From: Engraulis encrasicolus
Taxonomy: Eukaryota > Chordata > Actinopteri > Clupeiformes > Engraulidae
Direction of reading: 5' to 3'
Assembly (NCBI RefSeq): GCF_034702125.1
Contig: NC_085862.1
Location: forward strand, 9,853,191 to 9,917,190
DNA: 64,000 nucleotides
The translations under genes and the position numbers were made by a program. Below the pieces are notes generated by a model. The model was not told the DNA's origin. It made no database searches and worked only from the letters and a program-made list of their open reading frames with translations. Shown piece after piece: positions 24,010 through 34,857 of the stretch. The stretch's first letter is position 1. Every line of letters starts with the position of its first letter.

Positions 24010-24162
24010 GTGAGTAAGCTGATCGTCCAGGACCCTCACAAGCGCCTGACGGTGGAGCAGGCTCTGCAGCACCCCTGGGTTCTCGGCAAGGCGGCCCGCT
24101 TCTCCCACATGGACACCACCCAGAGGAAACTGCAGGAGTTCAACGCTCGCCGCAAGCTGAAG
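24010..24162 (+). CDS. camk4: camk4 exon: end of kinase fold and autoinhibitory helix
   Basis: A 153-nt, 51-codon phase-0 exon reading VSKLIVQDPHKRLTVEQALQ to HPWVLGKAARF and then MDTTQRKLQEFNARRKLK. This is the end of the C-lobe and the start of the autoinhibitory and calmodulin-binding region (human FNARRKLKAAVKAVV). Acceptor CAG ending 24009, donor GT at 24163. The exon starts GTGAGTAAG, itself a consensus 5' splice site. Its first part is duplicated twice upstream in the intron. Confidence 0.95.
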
Positions 24163-24187
24163 GTGAGACCAAGGAGAGTAGAGACAG

Positions 24188-24645
24188 GAGGGCTTACTGA
24201 CGTCGTAACAGCGTAGTACGAAATGATGGCGAGGGGAGTACGGACATTTTATTCTTCTTCTACGGTCAGTATTGGAAGCATCAGGGAAGCATGCAATTCC
24301 ACTTTCGCGAGGGTCGGAGTGTGGAACAGGTCATAGGACAGCGTGAATGTTTGCCAGCTGTCCTTAATTCCCCCCAGCAATTATTGCTGACCAACAGCCG
24401 CAGTTCATTTGGCCACAAACTGAACACTGACAACTGGATAGCCTCTTTTGGCACATTTTCGCTGAGTTTCCGGATTTTGCGAAGTACGGATATGGTATCC
24501 ATCGCACCCACTGACCAATGACCATGCGCAAGGGAGTTCATTTTCCATCCACTCCCGTACTACATCGTGGCCAATGCATTTCCCCCCCGAGAGATTGTTC
24601 TTCTGTGTCGAGTTTCTTTGGTGAGACTCACTGGGCGGCCCTGGC
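24188..24645. repeat. GCGTAGTACGAAATGA repeat, copy 1
   Basis: About 450 bp starting GAGGGCTTACTGACGTCGTA just after the camk4 donor, with inner ends GCGTAGTACG and CCGTACTACA. It is homologous along its length to 54422-54850. It starts about 25 bases after the exon. Confidence 0.8.
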
Positions 24646-24811
24646 TGTGCCAAGGAGGCAATTAAGGAAAACCCGCCTGATTTTTGACCATAGAGATGGG
24701 GCAGAATTTGGTCCTCATTAATACATTGTATGCATGGTCGGATTATCCATAAGGGCCAGTGCAGGGCAGGGGCACCAACCGTTTTTGACTAGTGAGGGGG
24801 CACCACAAGAT

Positions 24812-25085
24812 AGCCTGGGCGAAAGCGACTGTTGACTCCGTCAAACAGTCTGGCAAAAGCCAAGAGGCATCCGTCTCCCTGGAGGGTGGGAGATGGTCTG
24901 ATTACTATGCCATTTAAATTCATTGGAGTTCCAAATTCAAATTAAAACCCATATCGTGCTTTATTAGCATGACTGTTACCTTAACCAATCAGCGGCAGAC
25001 TGAGCGGGTGAGTGCTGCGTCACCACTCTCAACTGTTTGCTGATTGGCCACAATAGCACACATAGCCTGCAGTCTGCCTGGCGAA
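24812..25085. mobile_element. hAT-like MITE, AGCCTGGGCGA family, copy 2
   Basis: Homologous to 13434-13825 (AGCCTGGGCGAAAGCGACTG, GTCTGGCAAAAGCCA, ATTAAAACCCATAT). The 3' end is GCCTGGCGA. Target duplications are not clear. Confidence 0.7.
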
Positions 25086-26163
25086 CCAGAAGTGACAAAG
25101 CTCATTTTGTCAAAATCCCAAACAAGTAGCAAGTTATTATCTTACTCTTGGCGTAATCACAGGTACTTGTGGATTGAAGCAGATAGTCCCAGAAGCTCTT
25201 CAACAACTCCAGAAAGTAGTGTGATGATGCTTTGTTATTCATTTGATGCTGCACTATGCAGACTGGAGGAGACTGCCGTAGCGACTCGTCTCCTCCTCGG
25301 GGAGATGGAACACAGAGATGTGCCACGCACGCGACTTTCCTCAACAGCTGATTTTGCCATTAACCCCCATGGAAAAATAAATTAAGATGTGTAGGCTACT
25401 CAAACAATTTAACCAATACCCATGGAATACCCAAAACATCAACGCCCATTCCTGATTCGAATATTAAAGGCTATTGTTTTTTTTTTTCCTGCATTTTTTT
25501 TTTCAAAATTCAAAATCTTCTCGCGTACCCCCTGCCATCACCTTGCGTACCCCTTAGGGGTACGTGTACCATAGTTTGGGAAACAATGCACTAGATAATG
25601 GATTGTGAGATTTTTTTTATTTGGAAAAAAAAAATAAAAAACAAAAATTGTTGTGGCTAGGCTGACCGTGGGGAAACTTAATTGTTTTCTCCACGGGGGT
25701 GGGGCAACAGCAAAACGTGAGGCCACAAGCACAAGTGGAGGACGCAAGGTCGCATATTGAAATGTACCCCATGTATAGCACAACCCTTGCTTCCTGATTC
25801 AGTATTCTGATTGGCAGGAATGAAGTCCTCGTGGTTCAAGTCAAGTCAGCTTTTATTGTTTTATTTTATTGTTTCGTCATATGCACAGGTCATACAGTAC
25901 AAGGAAATTGAAATTATGTTTCTCTCTCTATACCATGAAAGGACATAGACAGGGAAGCCAACAAGGGGGGACAAAGGGGTCGCCTGTCCCGGGCCCAGGG
26001 TAATGGGGGGCCCATAATTGGGTCCTCATTACATTAAATGTATTGGGTGGGGGCCCTTTCAGATAAATTTGTCCTGGGCCCAGCCAAAGCTGTCAGCGGC
26101 CCTGGACATAGACATACACAGACAGGACTGACATTTACAAACTGACATCAAAGTGCAAGACAG

Positions 26164-26453
26164 CATAGGCGTAGCCATGGGTGGGCCTGGGCCCGCCCAC
26201 TTGACATCCAAGCCCGCCCCATTCACACTTGACAGTCAACTGTTGCCTCATTGAACTATAATTAATGGCATAGCACTGAGCGATAATTAATTATTTTGTC
26301 CAAAGCCTGGTTCATTTTCTGTGATTTCTATATTTCAATTTCAAACTATAATTTTTGAGCCCGGTATTATATTATCTACCTACACACTCTCGGGTTGGGC
26401 CCGTGCGATTTTTTCTGGGCCCACCTGTTTTATTATTTCTGCCTACGCCCCTG
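26164..26453. mobile_element. hAT-like MITE, CATAGGCGTAGCC family
   Basis: Ends CATAGGCGTAGCC and CTGCCTACGCCCCTG, with identical 8-bp flanks caagacag at 26156-26163 and 26454-26461. It is inserted in a dispersed repeat that starts TCAAGTCAAGTCAGCTTTTA near 25837. Confidence 0.9.
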
Positions 26454-26512
26454 CAAGACAGGACCCGTAGCAGTGATGGACCAATAACAGTCGGCTGTAC
26501 ATGTGTTCCAAC

Positions 26513-27346
26513 CAGGGCTTTGAACCGGTTCAAGGAACGAAAACGAAAACCGGGAACTTTTTGTATTTTACATGGAACAGACACGAAACCAGAAACGTTA
26601 TTATTTTTTATGTTCTGGAACGGGAACACTTATTTAAAAATAATGGTAACCGGTTAATACCGGTTAATACCGTTCCTCAAACAAACAAAAAAAGTAGGCC
26701 TTACTATTTTCCTGCGCACGTTACCATGACGGCTGAGGTTCACGTCCTGTGTGACATCACACATTCTCTGACTGAATGGAGAGAGAGCTGTGAATTACAA
26801 AGTCTCCACTCCACATCTTAAATAAGAGAAACCACTGTCATACAAAAGGGCAGAGTTTCCATTGCATCATTGTGAGACATTGCAGAGAAGCGTGTGTAAA
26901 GCACACCGAGAATGTTGTACGTTATTGGGCATCCATGGCCGCTTCAAATATGCACAAACTCACAATGTCCATCATAGTGCTTCCCGTGACCCAAGTCATT
27001 GAGTCATTGATTTTTCATCATTGAGGTTTATTCTCTGCTTCTCCTCTTAGGTTGTCCCTGAATGACAAAATTCTGGAGGATATTCTTTTCATCCGCTTGA
27101 ATAAACAGTTCGGAATGTAGGCTGACTCATTTGCACTTGTGTCTTTCTTGGTTAATTAACGTCAGTTAGGCCTATCAGGAGTAATCAGCTGACAGGAACG
27201 AAATTAACCGTTCCGGGAACAATATTTTTTTGTTCTAACCGGTTCGGGAACATCAATTTATTGGTGGAACTCATAACCGGAAACGTTATTATTCCGTTTC
27301 TGTTCGGAACGGAACGTTTGGAAAAAAATAACGGTTCAAAGCCCTG
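26513..27346. mobile_element. hAT-like element, GAACCGGTTC family
   Basis: Ends CAGGGCTTTGAACCGGTTC and GGTTCAAAGCCCTG, with identical 8-bp flanks gttccaac at 26505-26512 and 27347-27354. Subterminal zones are rich in GGAACGG/CCGGTT words on both sides. No transposase frame. Confidence 0.9.
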
Positions 27347-27956
27347 GTTCCAACACACACTGACACAAAAGACACTTAGAAAAAAAAAACACATTTAGAA
27401 AAAAACACATTTTACAAACAAAACAAAACAAACAATAATACGGGAGAGCGAGGGGCCGCTGCGTCTGTGTGCGCCCACTGCCACCGGAGTCAAGTCAATT
27501 AAACCTGAAACTGCTAGACGTGCTGTGCCACCTCTGTCTACCAGGGGATTCCATCTGCATCTCGTTGTTCCAGGAGATTTTATTTCACTCATCAATGTTT
27601 GTTATAGGGCTTACTGGAGGGGATAATTGCAGTTAGCGCAACTGTCAAATAAACTATGCACGATCTCCTGGGGTGGACATTAGATGAAGATGAATTAAGC
27701 TCAAATGAAGTAGAATAATGAGTCCAAATTGAGTTGAAAAGGAAAACAAAACGATTGCCATATAGGGGGCCATGCACAGGGGCGCTGCTAAAAATTGTGG
27801 GCCCCATGAAAGATTCAAATTTTGGGACCCCAAAATGTCAAATTATGCCATCAGCATTCTTCCAGGGCCCTGTCAGTGCTGTCGGGCCCTTAGAATCTGT
27901 AACACCTTTCCTCCCCTCGCGGCACCCATGGCCATGCATATCCCTACTGATCTTAA

Positions 27957-28284
27957 AGGTACACTGTGCACAAGATTTAGTTGTTTATTTCCAGAATCCA
28001 TGCAACCCATTCACAAATGTTACCTTTTTTGATGAATACATACCACCACCATCAAGTTGAAAGTATTCATGACTGGAACTTTTCATACATGGTCCGCCAT
28101 TTTGAATTTCTAGAAATAGCCATTCTTAGCTGCAAAAATGGCTGTACTTGGGCCATACTAGAAAATATCAGTATATCACGGAGTAAACTTTCTTGAAAAG
28201 ATCAAATTTGGCAATAGGCAACCCAGTTTCAATGAGCAGCATAGTTGCAGTACCTTTTTGGACCATTTCCTGCACAGTGTACCT
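27957..28284. mobile_element. TTAA-type MITE, AGGTACACTGTGCA family, copy 2
   Basis: Ends AGGTACACTGTGCA and TGCACAGTGTACCT, flanked by TTAA (27953-27956 and 28285-28288). It is the best-preserved member of a three-copy family in the window. Confidence 0.88.
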
Positions 28285-28288
28285 TTAA

Positions 28289-28699
28289 AGGGCAACTCCT
28301 GTCAATTTCAATGTGCTGTTGTATTGCTCACACTACCCTTGACTTTTCAGTAGCCGGTGACGCCGCAGTTTTTAGCTCAGCCCTTTCCGAGATATGAGCT
28401 ATTCTAATGGGGGCAGCGCTTTGTTTACTTTTCAATTTTTTTTATTATTTATTCCCAAAAACATCCAAAAGGTTGTGCAACATCAGCAGACAGCTAGCAA
28501 ACAGTGATACCTTTTGGGAAAATATTTGGAGTAGGCCTATGTTCATTTAAAAAAAAAAATGTAAACAAAAGTTGCCCCCATTAGAATAGCTCATATCTCG
28601 GAAAGGGCTGAGCCAAAAACTGCGGCGTCACCAGCCACTGACAAGTCAAGGGTAGCGTGAGCAATACAACAGCACATTGAAATTGGCAGGAGTGCTCCT
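28289..28699. mobile_element. TTAA-type MITE with about 125-bp arms
   Basis: Starts AGGGCAACTCCTGTCAATTTC after TTAA 28285-28288 and ends with the inverted partner before TTAA 28700-28703. The arms (for example GAGATATGAGCTATTCTAAT and its complement) pair over about 125 bases with few mismatches, leaving an AT-rich loop. Confidence 0.88.
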
Positions 28700-28727
28700 T
28701 TAAGAATAAATCTCTGGTCCCGGCCTT

Positions 28728-28900
28728 GCGTCAAATGACTAGGGCACTGACTGTTACACTGGAGACCCGCGTTCAATTCCAGCCCGAGGTTGTCTTACGA
28801 TCCTATCCTGTCTCCCTCTCCCATGACCTGCCTGACCTCTCTCTAGTAACGGTCCTATCGAATGAAGATTTAAAAAGCCCAGAAATAAATAATAATAATA
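28728..28900 (+). repeat. tRNA-derived SINE
   Basis: Contains GACTAGGGCACTGACTG (A-box-like) and GCGTTCAATTCCAGCCC (B-box-like), followed by CT-rich sequence and a terminal AATAATAATAATAAAA tail. Not a functional tRNA. Confidence 0.65.
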
Positions 28901-29021
28901 AAAGAATACATTTCTAATAAGTGGACTATTTGAATCTCCTTGTGCTCTGTTCGTCCTCTTGTTTTTCTTCCATTGCTCTTTGACTATTTATACTTCTCAT
29001 CACCAAAGTTCATAAAGTTTG

Positions 29022-29226
29022 GAGCAGGCTTCACCCAACAACTTTTTCTACTTTTGAGAGTGCTGACCAAAATATTTTAAAACTGAAAAATGATGAAGGT
29101 CGCAGCATGCATAGGTTTTTCATTATTACATAGACACGTTTCACACTGAGGAAGGCAGAACGCCAAAACGCGTCTGTGTAATAATAAAAAACGTATGCAT
29201 GGTGCGACCTTTTCTCATTTTTCATT
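29022..29226. repeat. Foldback repeat with hammerhead-like core, copy A
   Basis: Shares GGAGCAGGCTTCACCCAA...GTGCTGACCAAAA and a terminal GCGACCTTTTCT with 31183-31490. Its arms (GGTCGCAGCATGCATAG and its complement) fold back on a centre at 29142-29178: CACA, CTGAGGA, A, hairpin GGC/GCC, AAAA, CGCG, TC, TGTG. CACA pairs with TGTG. Compared with a hammerhead core, GAAA has become AAAA and one A is extra. Confidence 0.7.
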
Positions 29227-29756
29227 ATTTCTCATCACCAAACACAGCTTTGTGTGTGTGTGTGCGTTTGTGTGTGTGTGCGTGCGTGCGTGCGTGTTAT
29301 CCTCATTTGGCTAAATGCATGTAAGGAGTGAGGAAGGGTTTGGTGTGGGTGGGATGCTAACCTGCAACCCTGTAACCTACAGTCCAACTCCCTAAAGCCA
29401 GGGTCAAACTACACGACTCCCGATTGTGTGTCCGATTTTGACGTTGGGGTGCACCGCACACTAGAAGAGAATCGCAACTGTCAATCTTATCCCTGTTCGC
29501 AACCACCGAGATAATGACCAACGTTGTATTTCCTGTCGCAAATATCAAAGAGTGTTGATTTCTACGATTTGCGATCGGGGACTCTTTGAGCTGCCAAAGT
29601 TATATCTTAGAACGTCGGCCACGACAAGGAAATCTTGCCCGACAATCGCTTGCGATGGTCTTGGGGGGTAACGTTCCACCGATTGTTGTAAGGGGGATTT
29701 TCAGGTGAGAATCGGGCCGATAGTCGTGTAGTTTGAGCCTGGCTTCTCCCCTACTG

Positions 29757-30089
29757 CAGTGTTTCTCAAAGTGTGGTCCGGTGACCACTGGTGGTCCGCG
29801 ACAGAGCTCAGGTGGTCCGCGAGTGGATTCCTTTTCCAAGACGAGCTAGAAGTAGGCTATATTTGTAACACAATTACAAAGTTAAAGACATGGAAAGTCT
29901 TATTTTCAGCACAATAACACAGGCTTGTAATGTAAATAAAAAGTAAGTGATCTACATTGAAAATGTCAAATGTCAAATGTCAAAGTGTCAAATTCGCACC
30001 CCTCAAATGTCAATTGAGTTGACAGGTGGTCCCTGAACACTTTTGAGGGGCAAAATGGTCCTCGGTCTGAAAAAGTTTGAGAAACACTG
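29757..30089. mobile_element. hAT-like element abutting last camk4 acceptor
   Basis: Ends CAGTGTTTCTCAAAGTGTGG and AGTTTGAGAAACACTG, flanks ccctactg (29749-29756) and ttttactg (30090-30097), differing only by C/T. It ends 18 bases before the camk4 terminal exon. Confidence 0.8.
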
Positions 30090-30107
30090 TTTTACTGTGT
30101 CTTCCAG

Positions 30108-30647
30108 GCGGCCATGAAGGCGGTGGTGGCCACCAGCCGCATGCACGAGTGCTCGCGGCGTAGGACCGACAGCGTTGAGATGCCCGGCTCCGACAAGACC
30201 TCCCGCCAGAGCAGCATGCAGACAGAACCGGTCTCCGAGTCTCAGAGCGATCCGGACCTGGCCGGCGACAAGACCTCGCCGAGCTCCACTCCTGCTGCTG
30301 CTGCTGCTGCTGCTGCTGGTGGTGCCGGCATCGGCGCCGAGAAGGAAATGGACCCTCCCCAGAACCAGAACCAGAACCAGCCCGCCTGCACCTCTTCGCC
30401 GACGCAGTCCGTGCCCACGTCTCACAGCCCCAAACCCGGCGGCGGTAGTGGCACCAGCCCGCCCCTACCCCTACCCCTACCCCTACCCCTAGGGGGTCCC
30501 ACCCTCGCCCCCTCCACTACGGCCACCGCCACCGCGCTCCCTCTCACCAGACCCCCCCTGAAGCCGGACGGGCTGATGAAGCAGGTCTCGGTCATCCCAA
30601 AGACATCTGGCATCTTCCCGCCCCCGCGGCTGCCCATGAAGAGCTAG
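30108..30647 (+). CDS. camk4: camk4 terminal exon: calmodulin-binding end and Ser/Pro/Ala-rich tail
   Basis: The final coding exon (179 codons plus TAG) starts AAMKAVVATSRMHE, matching AAVKAVVASSRL of the CaMKIV calmodulin-binding helix. After it the tail is unlike the acidic mammalian tail: Ser-rich (SRQSSMQTEPVSESQSDPD), poly-Ala (about residues 64-71), a QNQNQNQ stretch, a (PL)n run encoded by a CTACCC hexamer repeat, then Thr/Pro and a basic end (PPPRLPMKS). Acceptor AG at 30106-30107, immediately after a hAT element. Function of the tail is unknown; low-complexity tails differ widely between species. GC content is far above the surrounding introns. Confidence 0.9.
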   Translation, partial: AAMKAVVATSRMHECSRRRTDSVEMPGSDKTSRQSSMQTEPVSESQSDPDLAGDKTSPSSTPAAAAAAAAGGAGIGAEKEMDPPQNQNQNQPACTSSPTQSVPTSHSPKPGGGSGTSPPLPLPLPLPLGGPTLAPSTTATATALPLTRPPLKPDGLMKQVSVIPKTSGIFPPPRLPMKS

Positions 30648-30850
30648 GCTGTGGTGGGGGTGGGGGTGGGGTTGGGGGGCAGCGTCGCCGGGGAGACGAG
30701 AGAGCAGCAGCCGCTGGTGGCGCTGCCCTCCCCCTCCTCCTCCTCGCCCAACCCCAAAGGCCTCAGCAACGGCTTCACCGTGGGGGTGGGGGTGGAGGGG
30801 GGCAGCAAGACTACTGAATGCCAGTAAATGACCTCCCTCTAGGTTTTGTT
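30648..30850 (+). other. GC-rich start of camk4 3' UTR
   Basis: G-rich and C-rich runs (GGTGGGGGTGGGGTTGGG and CCCTCCTCCTCCTC) directly after the stop. The G-runs could form a G-quadruplex in RNA. No certain poly(A) signal was found nearby; the first clear AATAAA is at 33087. Confidence 0.55.
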
Positions 30851-30878
30851 TGTGGAAAAAAAATGGCGCACTCTCGAG

Positions 30879-31033
30879 TGTGTGATTCTTGTATTTTATT
30901 TTAGTGGGTTAGCATGATAGGCTAACGTTTTTGCCTAAAAGCGTCAAGAAGGCTTATTAGGCTGAAACGTCTGTCTGTCATGCTGTTAACCCACTAAGAT
31001 AACATACAGGAATCACACACTAGAGCGTGTGGC
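30879..31033. repeat. Foldback repeat with degenerate hammerhead-like centre, copy C
   Basis: Arms GTGTGTGATTCTTGTATTTT, TTAGTGGGTTAGCATGA and their inverted partners surround CAAGAAGGC, a loop, GGCTGAAACGTC. GAAAC is kept, CTGANGA is not. Confidence 0.65.
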
Positions 31034-31182
31034 TTTTCTACGAACAAAATTGTGTGGATCTGTTCGCGCACACCCAAAGACCTTGTCATAAACCAGTTTG
31101 GAGTTGAGCGCACTTTCTGAAAGGACTCCCTCTGCTGTAGGTTTTAAAATGGTGGCCTATATGGGGGTCCATGGTGAGAGTT

Positions 31183-31490
31183 CATGGAGGTTGGAGCAGG
31201 CTTCACCCAAGCAGATCTTTCTTCTTTTAGGGTGCTGACCAAAAGTAATGTAAAACTGAAAAGTAAAAAAAGGACATGCCATGCTGCATCAACTTTATTA
31301 TTATTATTATTGTTATTGTTATTATTATTATTACTATTATTATTATTATTATTATTATATTTATTATTATTATTATTATTATTGTTATTATTGCACAGAC
31401 GTGCTTAGGAATGCAGAACGCCGAAACGTGTCTGTGTAATAATCATTTTAAAAGTTGATGCTTGCTGCGACCTTTTCTTACTTTTCACGT
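31183..31490. repeat. Foldback repeat with hammerhead-like core, copy B, with (ATT)n insert
   Basis: Homologous to 29022-29226. An (ATT)n run occupies 31296-31391. The centre at 31404-31436 reads CTTAGGA, A, weak stem, GAAA, CGTG, TC, TGTG. Here GAAA is intact and CTGANGA has one change. Confidence 0.7.
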
Positions 31491-31661
31491 ACATGGTGAG
31501 AGGACAGGATGATAATGATGAAGGCATTGGAATGTTGCTGTATCCTCACATGCACACCCACACTCCTAGAGGAAAGTGCTGGCGAAAGAGAGTCTCAGAC
31601 TGTGTTGGGTGGAGGTATCGAAGGGGACAAAGACACACTCTGAAGTGAACACCGTCATCCG

Positions 31662-31697
<36 letters not shown>

Positions 31698-31705
31698 GTC
31701 TCTCT

Positions 31706-31876
31706 GGGTATTTCTCAAAACCTAGTCTGCACACTTCCAAGTGTGCTCAGCCTAATTAGTCACGCACAGTGATTGGATACTCTTTGGTAAACTCTATGGA
31801 TTAGCCAATCACTGGGCGTGACTAATTAGGCTGAGCACACTTGGAAGTGTGCAGACTAGGTTTTGAGAAACACCCT
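31706..31876. repeat. Near-perfect long palindrome (foldback MITE)
   Basis: GGGTATTTCTCAAAACCTAG at the left is matched by its complement at the right, and the arms stay nearly identical for about 75 bases with only a few mismatches, leaving a short loop near 31785. It is preceded by a (CT)n run at 31662-31694. No coding content. Confidence 0.92.
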
Positions 31877-33300
31877 CTGTCTCTTTCTTTGATCCCTGGC
31901 ATGAGACACAACAACGCCAGTTTGTTCTGAAAGTCTTCATCACTGCCCCATGGCATGACAGGCTTCCAATCCAAAACGCTCCGCTTATGACTTGGCTGCC
32001 AACGCAAGTAGCTTTGATCTCCCTGCTGTCTTTTAACTTTTGCCTTGTCAAAGGCACCAATGAGAATCAGGTTGGTTGTGTGCTAATTCATTTTCAACAT
32101 CTGTAGATTTCTATAATGGTTACCATATGCAAAGCAAACACATAACACCAAGCTTCCTTTTTGTTAAATAGAGCATATCGATAATAGGAATATTGTGTTT
32201 GTGACCATAATATAGTATATTGACACTGTTATTGTTTTGGAATTAATTGGTAATAGTATATACACAATAGTACATTTGTAAATAGTGATCTATTTGAGAG
32301 AAAAAATGATATAATTATTGTTTCTGCTTCAAAAAACAATGTTTCCCTACCTGTCATAGCCGACATGATTAGTTTTAATTTGATTCTCCTCTTGATTTGA
32401 TGCCCTTCTTGATTGATTGATGGCTATTAGTGTTTCCCCCAAACTCCCTTCTTATGATGGACACAGTAGGCTAGCTACACAGACATAAAGTATGTATTGT
32501 GCAACTCAAGTATAGCTCCTCACGTCCTTTCCTGTTGCTTGTGCTGCCTCTGTGCTGCGTGCACTACAGTCTCCGTGGAGAAAACAAACGTCACGGTGCA
32601 TACACACCGCAAGCGCGGACGTCCACTTAACGTCCACTTCACATGTCCATTATAAGTCCGAAACAGTTAGAATACATGAAAACAGATCATGCCTTGCACA
32701 CAGGAGCACGGCGTAAGCGCGGCACATGTCTGGCCCGACCGGACATGTCCGCAATGCTCCTTGAAAATAGAACTCGAGTCTATGTTCCTGCGCGGACGTC
32801 GGCGTTCAATGAGCGGCATCCATTGAAAATGAATGGCTGCTGCCCACGGATAGAAAGTGGACGCTGACTGTGCAGTGTGAAAGGCAGCCCGCGAACCTCT
32901 CGGACTCGCGATGCTCCCGGAGACGTTAAGGGAACGCAAATACCTTGGTGTGTATGTACCGCTGTCCATGATGGCCGAACAAGTTTTTGAGGGCCTTTAC
33001 CTCATCCAACATCCTGATTATGAGACAATGACCTGCAAATTGGGCTTATTGCGAATTGAATAATTGCAAATTGATATTTACTGATGAATAAAACTTTGAT
33101 TACCAATAGGGCGAGTGACTATACGTGTATTTGGAATATACCATTTCCCCACATCATGACCTTTGTCCGTGACATCATGACCTCTGACCTATCAGCAGTG
33201 GCGTGGAGCCTGCCAAACTGTAAAAAAAACCCCACAGAATATTTTGAGTGCCCTGTTAAGGGTTAAACCGTGCATCACGAGGCCACGAGCAAAAGGAACG
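31877..33300. other. Non-coding, no gene seen
   Basis: AT-rich sequence. A GC-richer patch at 32560-32960 (GCAAGCGCGGACGTCCACTT, GCGCGGACGTC) looks like a dispersed repeat. AATAAA at 33087-33092 on the plus strand. Confidence 0.5.
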
Positions 33301-33310
33301 GGCTGGAGAA

Positions 33311-33491
33311 CAGGGTTGCCAGATGAGGCTGATAATTTCCAGCCCAAAAAATCCCGACTGAATCCCGCCCAATTCTATTGATTTCTATGGGCAAAATTGG
33401 GCGGGTTTTCCTGCAAAATGCCAGTTTTACCCGCAGACTGCCATCCCAAGCAGCCCAATAGGGCAGGAAACAGCCCAATCTGGCAACACTG
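33311..33491. mobile_element. hAT-like MITE, CAGGGTTGCCAGAT family
   Basis: Ends CAGGGTTGCCAGATGAGG and AATCTGGCAACACTG, with identical 8-bp flanks ctggagaa at 33303-33310 and 33492-33499. Confidence 0.9.
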
Positions 33492-34076
33492 CTGGAGAAA
33501 TATGGCATTCACATGCTATGGGAATTAGGATAAATTGGCCTACCAAACACGTACATGACATGTGGCATTCACATGCTATGGGAATTAGGATAAATACCAA
33601 ACACGGACATGAAAAGCACACATGAACACTCCATGTATTATTTTCCACAGGGTCACTCGTAGAATATTTTGATTAACGAGTTGCCCAGATGAAATAACCT
33701 TTGACCTCCTCAACATGACGGTAGTCAATTAATTAATTGTAGTTTATTTCTCTCAGGCGTTATTTTTGTAGGCAGCGTATATGTCATGAATGGCAGGGTA
33801 AAACGTTCATGCAAAAGTGCACAAAACCACCAAATGTGTCACACATTTGGTCTGCCGTACAGTAATGTATGTATGTTTGGCCTTGCACAAAAAAATAGAC
33901 TTGTGTTTAATGGCATTACGACAACTAATGAATTTGAACACAGCACCCTCATAATTTCCACTTATGAAGTGATAAGCATCCTCTTTCCCAATGGCATGTG
34001 AATGCCATTTAAGCGCACAGTAGTTTTAGCATTACCCATAATACACATGTCGGTGGTCACTGCTGGCTGCATCAAC

Positions 34077-34313
34077 CAGTGTTGCCAGATGGCAAATGCT
34101 GAATTATCGTACCAAAACCTTAAAATAATAGTTTTCGGGGGCTGTTTGGGAGGAAATTATCGTACAAGACCTAAATTGTAGTTTCAAGGCATCTAAATGA
34201 ACAGAATGACAACTCTGAAATGATCGTACATTATGTTTTTTTGATCGTACAGAGGACAAAATGGTCAAAATTATGGTACAAATGCGATAATTGTCGTACA
34301 TCTGGCAACACTG
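34077..34313. mobile_element. hAT-like MITE, CAGTGTTGCCAGATGG family
   Basis: Ends CAGTGTTGCCAGATGG and ACATCTGGCAACACTG, with identical 8-bp flanks gcatcaac at 34069-34076 and 34314-34321. Repeated ATCGTAC words in both halves. Confidence 0.9.
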
Positions 34314-34565
34314 GCATCAACCACACATGAATCTACCTCCCGTGACAGCCAATAGGAGCGGTCTCAACGCATCAAGACTGCATGGCTGACAAAAAGAAGA
34401 AAAATCCGCACTCACAAGCTACAGTACGTCTCATTATTTATTTATAGATTACCACCATGTGAGTGCGGTTTTTCCTTCTTTAAGTTGATACCTTTTATCG
34501 CGCACCCAAATCATTCATTTTTTTTCCCAGAAGTTGAGCGCGCTCTCTGACAAACTTGCATGGCT

Positions 34566-34725
34566 GACAAACTCACAAGTCCTAGAAAAAGAAAAAAATA
34601 TCCTCATTGAGACACCTGACGAAGACCTTTGCAGGTCGAAACGTTGTGCCCATTTTTCATCACATCACCAAAAGGGAGCTTTTGTGGTATATGAATATTT
34701 TTTTCTTTTCTTCTTGTGCGTTCCT
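34566..34725. repeat. Foldback repeat with hammerhead-like core, copy D
   Basis: Outer arms GAAAAAGAAAAAAATATCC and TATTTTTTTCTTTTC enclose 34613-34648: CAC, CTGACGA, A, stem GACC/GGTC with loop tttgca, GAAA, CG, TT, GTG. CAC pairs with GTG. Stem III would be only two base pairs. A related foldback without the core lies at 34385-34480 (AAGAAAAATCCGCACTCACA and complement). Confidence 0.7.
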
Positions 34726-34857
34726 TAATACCCTGCACCCACTGCAATTGCTTTTTGGGATGTGCGCGCACCTCACATTTCCTAAAGTAGCCTAGTGTAA
34801 GTGATGCAGGCACATCCAGTAAAACAGGTGCTGGATCAAACAAACGTGCGTAAAAAA

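Noticed and set aside
30003..30425. 140-codon minus-strand frame opposite the last camk4 exon
   Set aside because: GC-rich shadow of the true exon; low-complexity Arg/Gly/Leu composition only.
30930..30975. Copy C as a full hammerhead core
   Set aside because: It keeps GAAAC and a central hairpin but lacks CTGANGA, so it is listed only as a degenerate relative.
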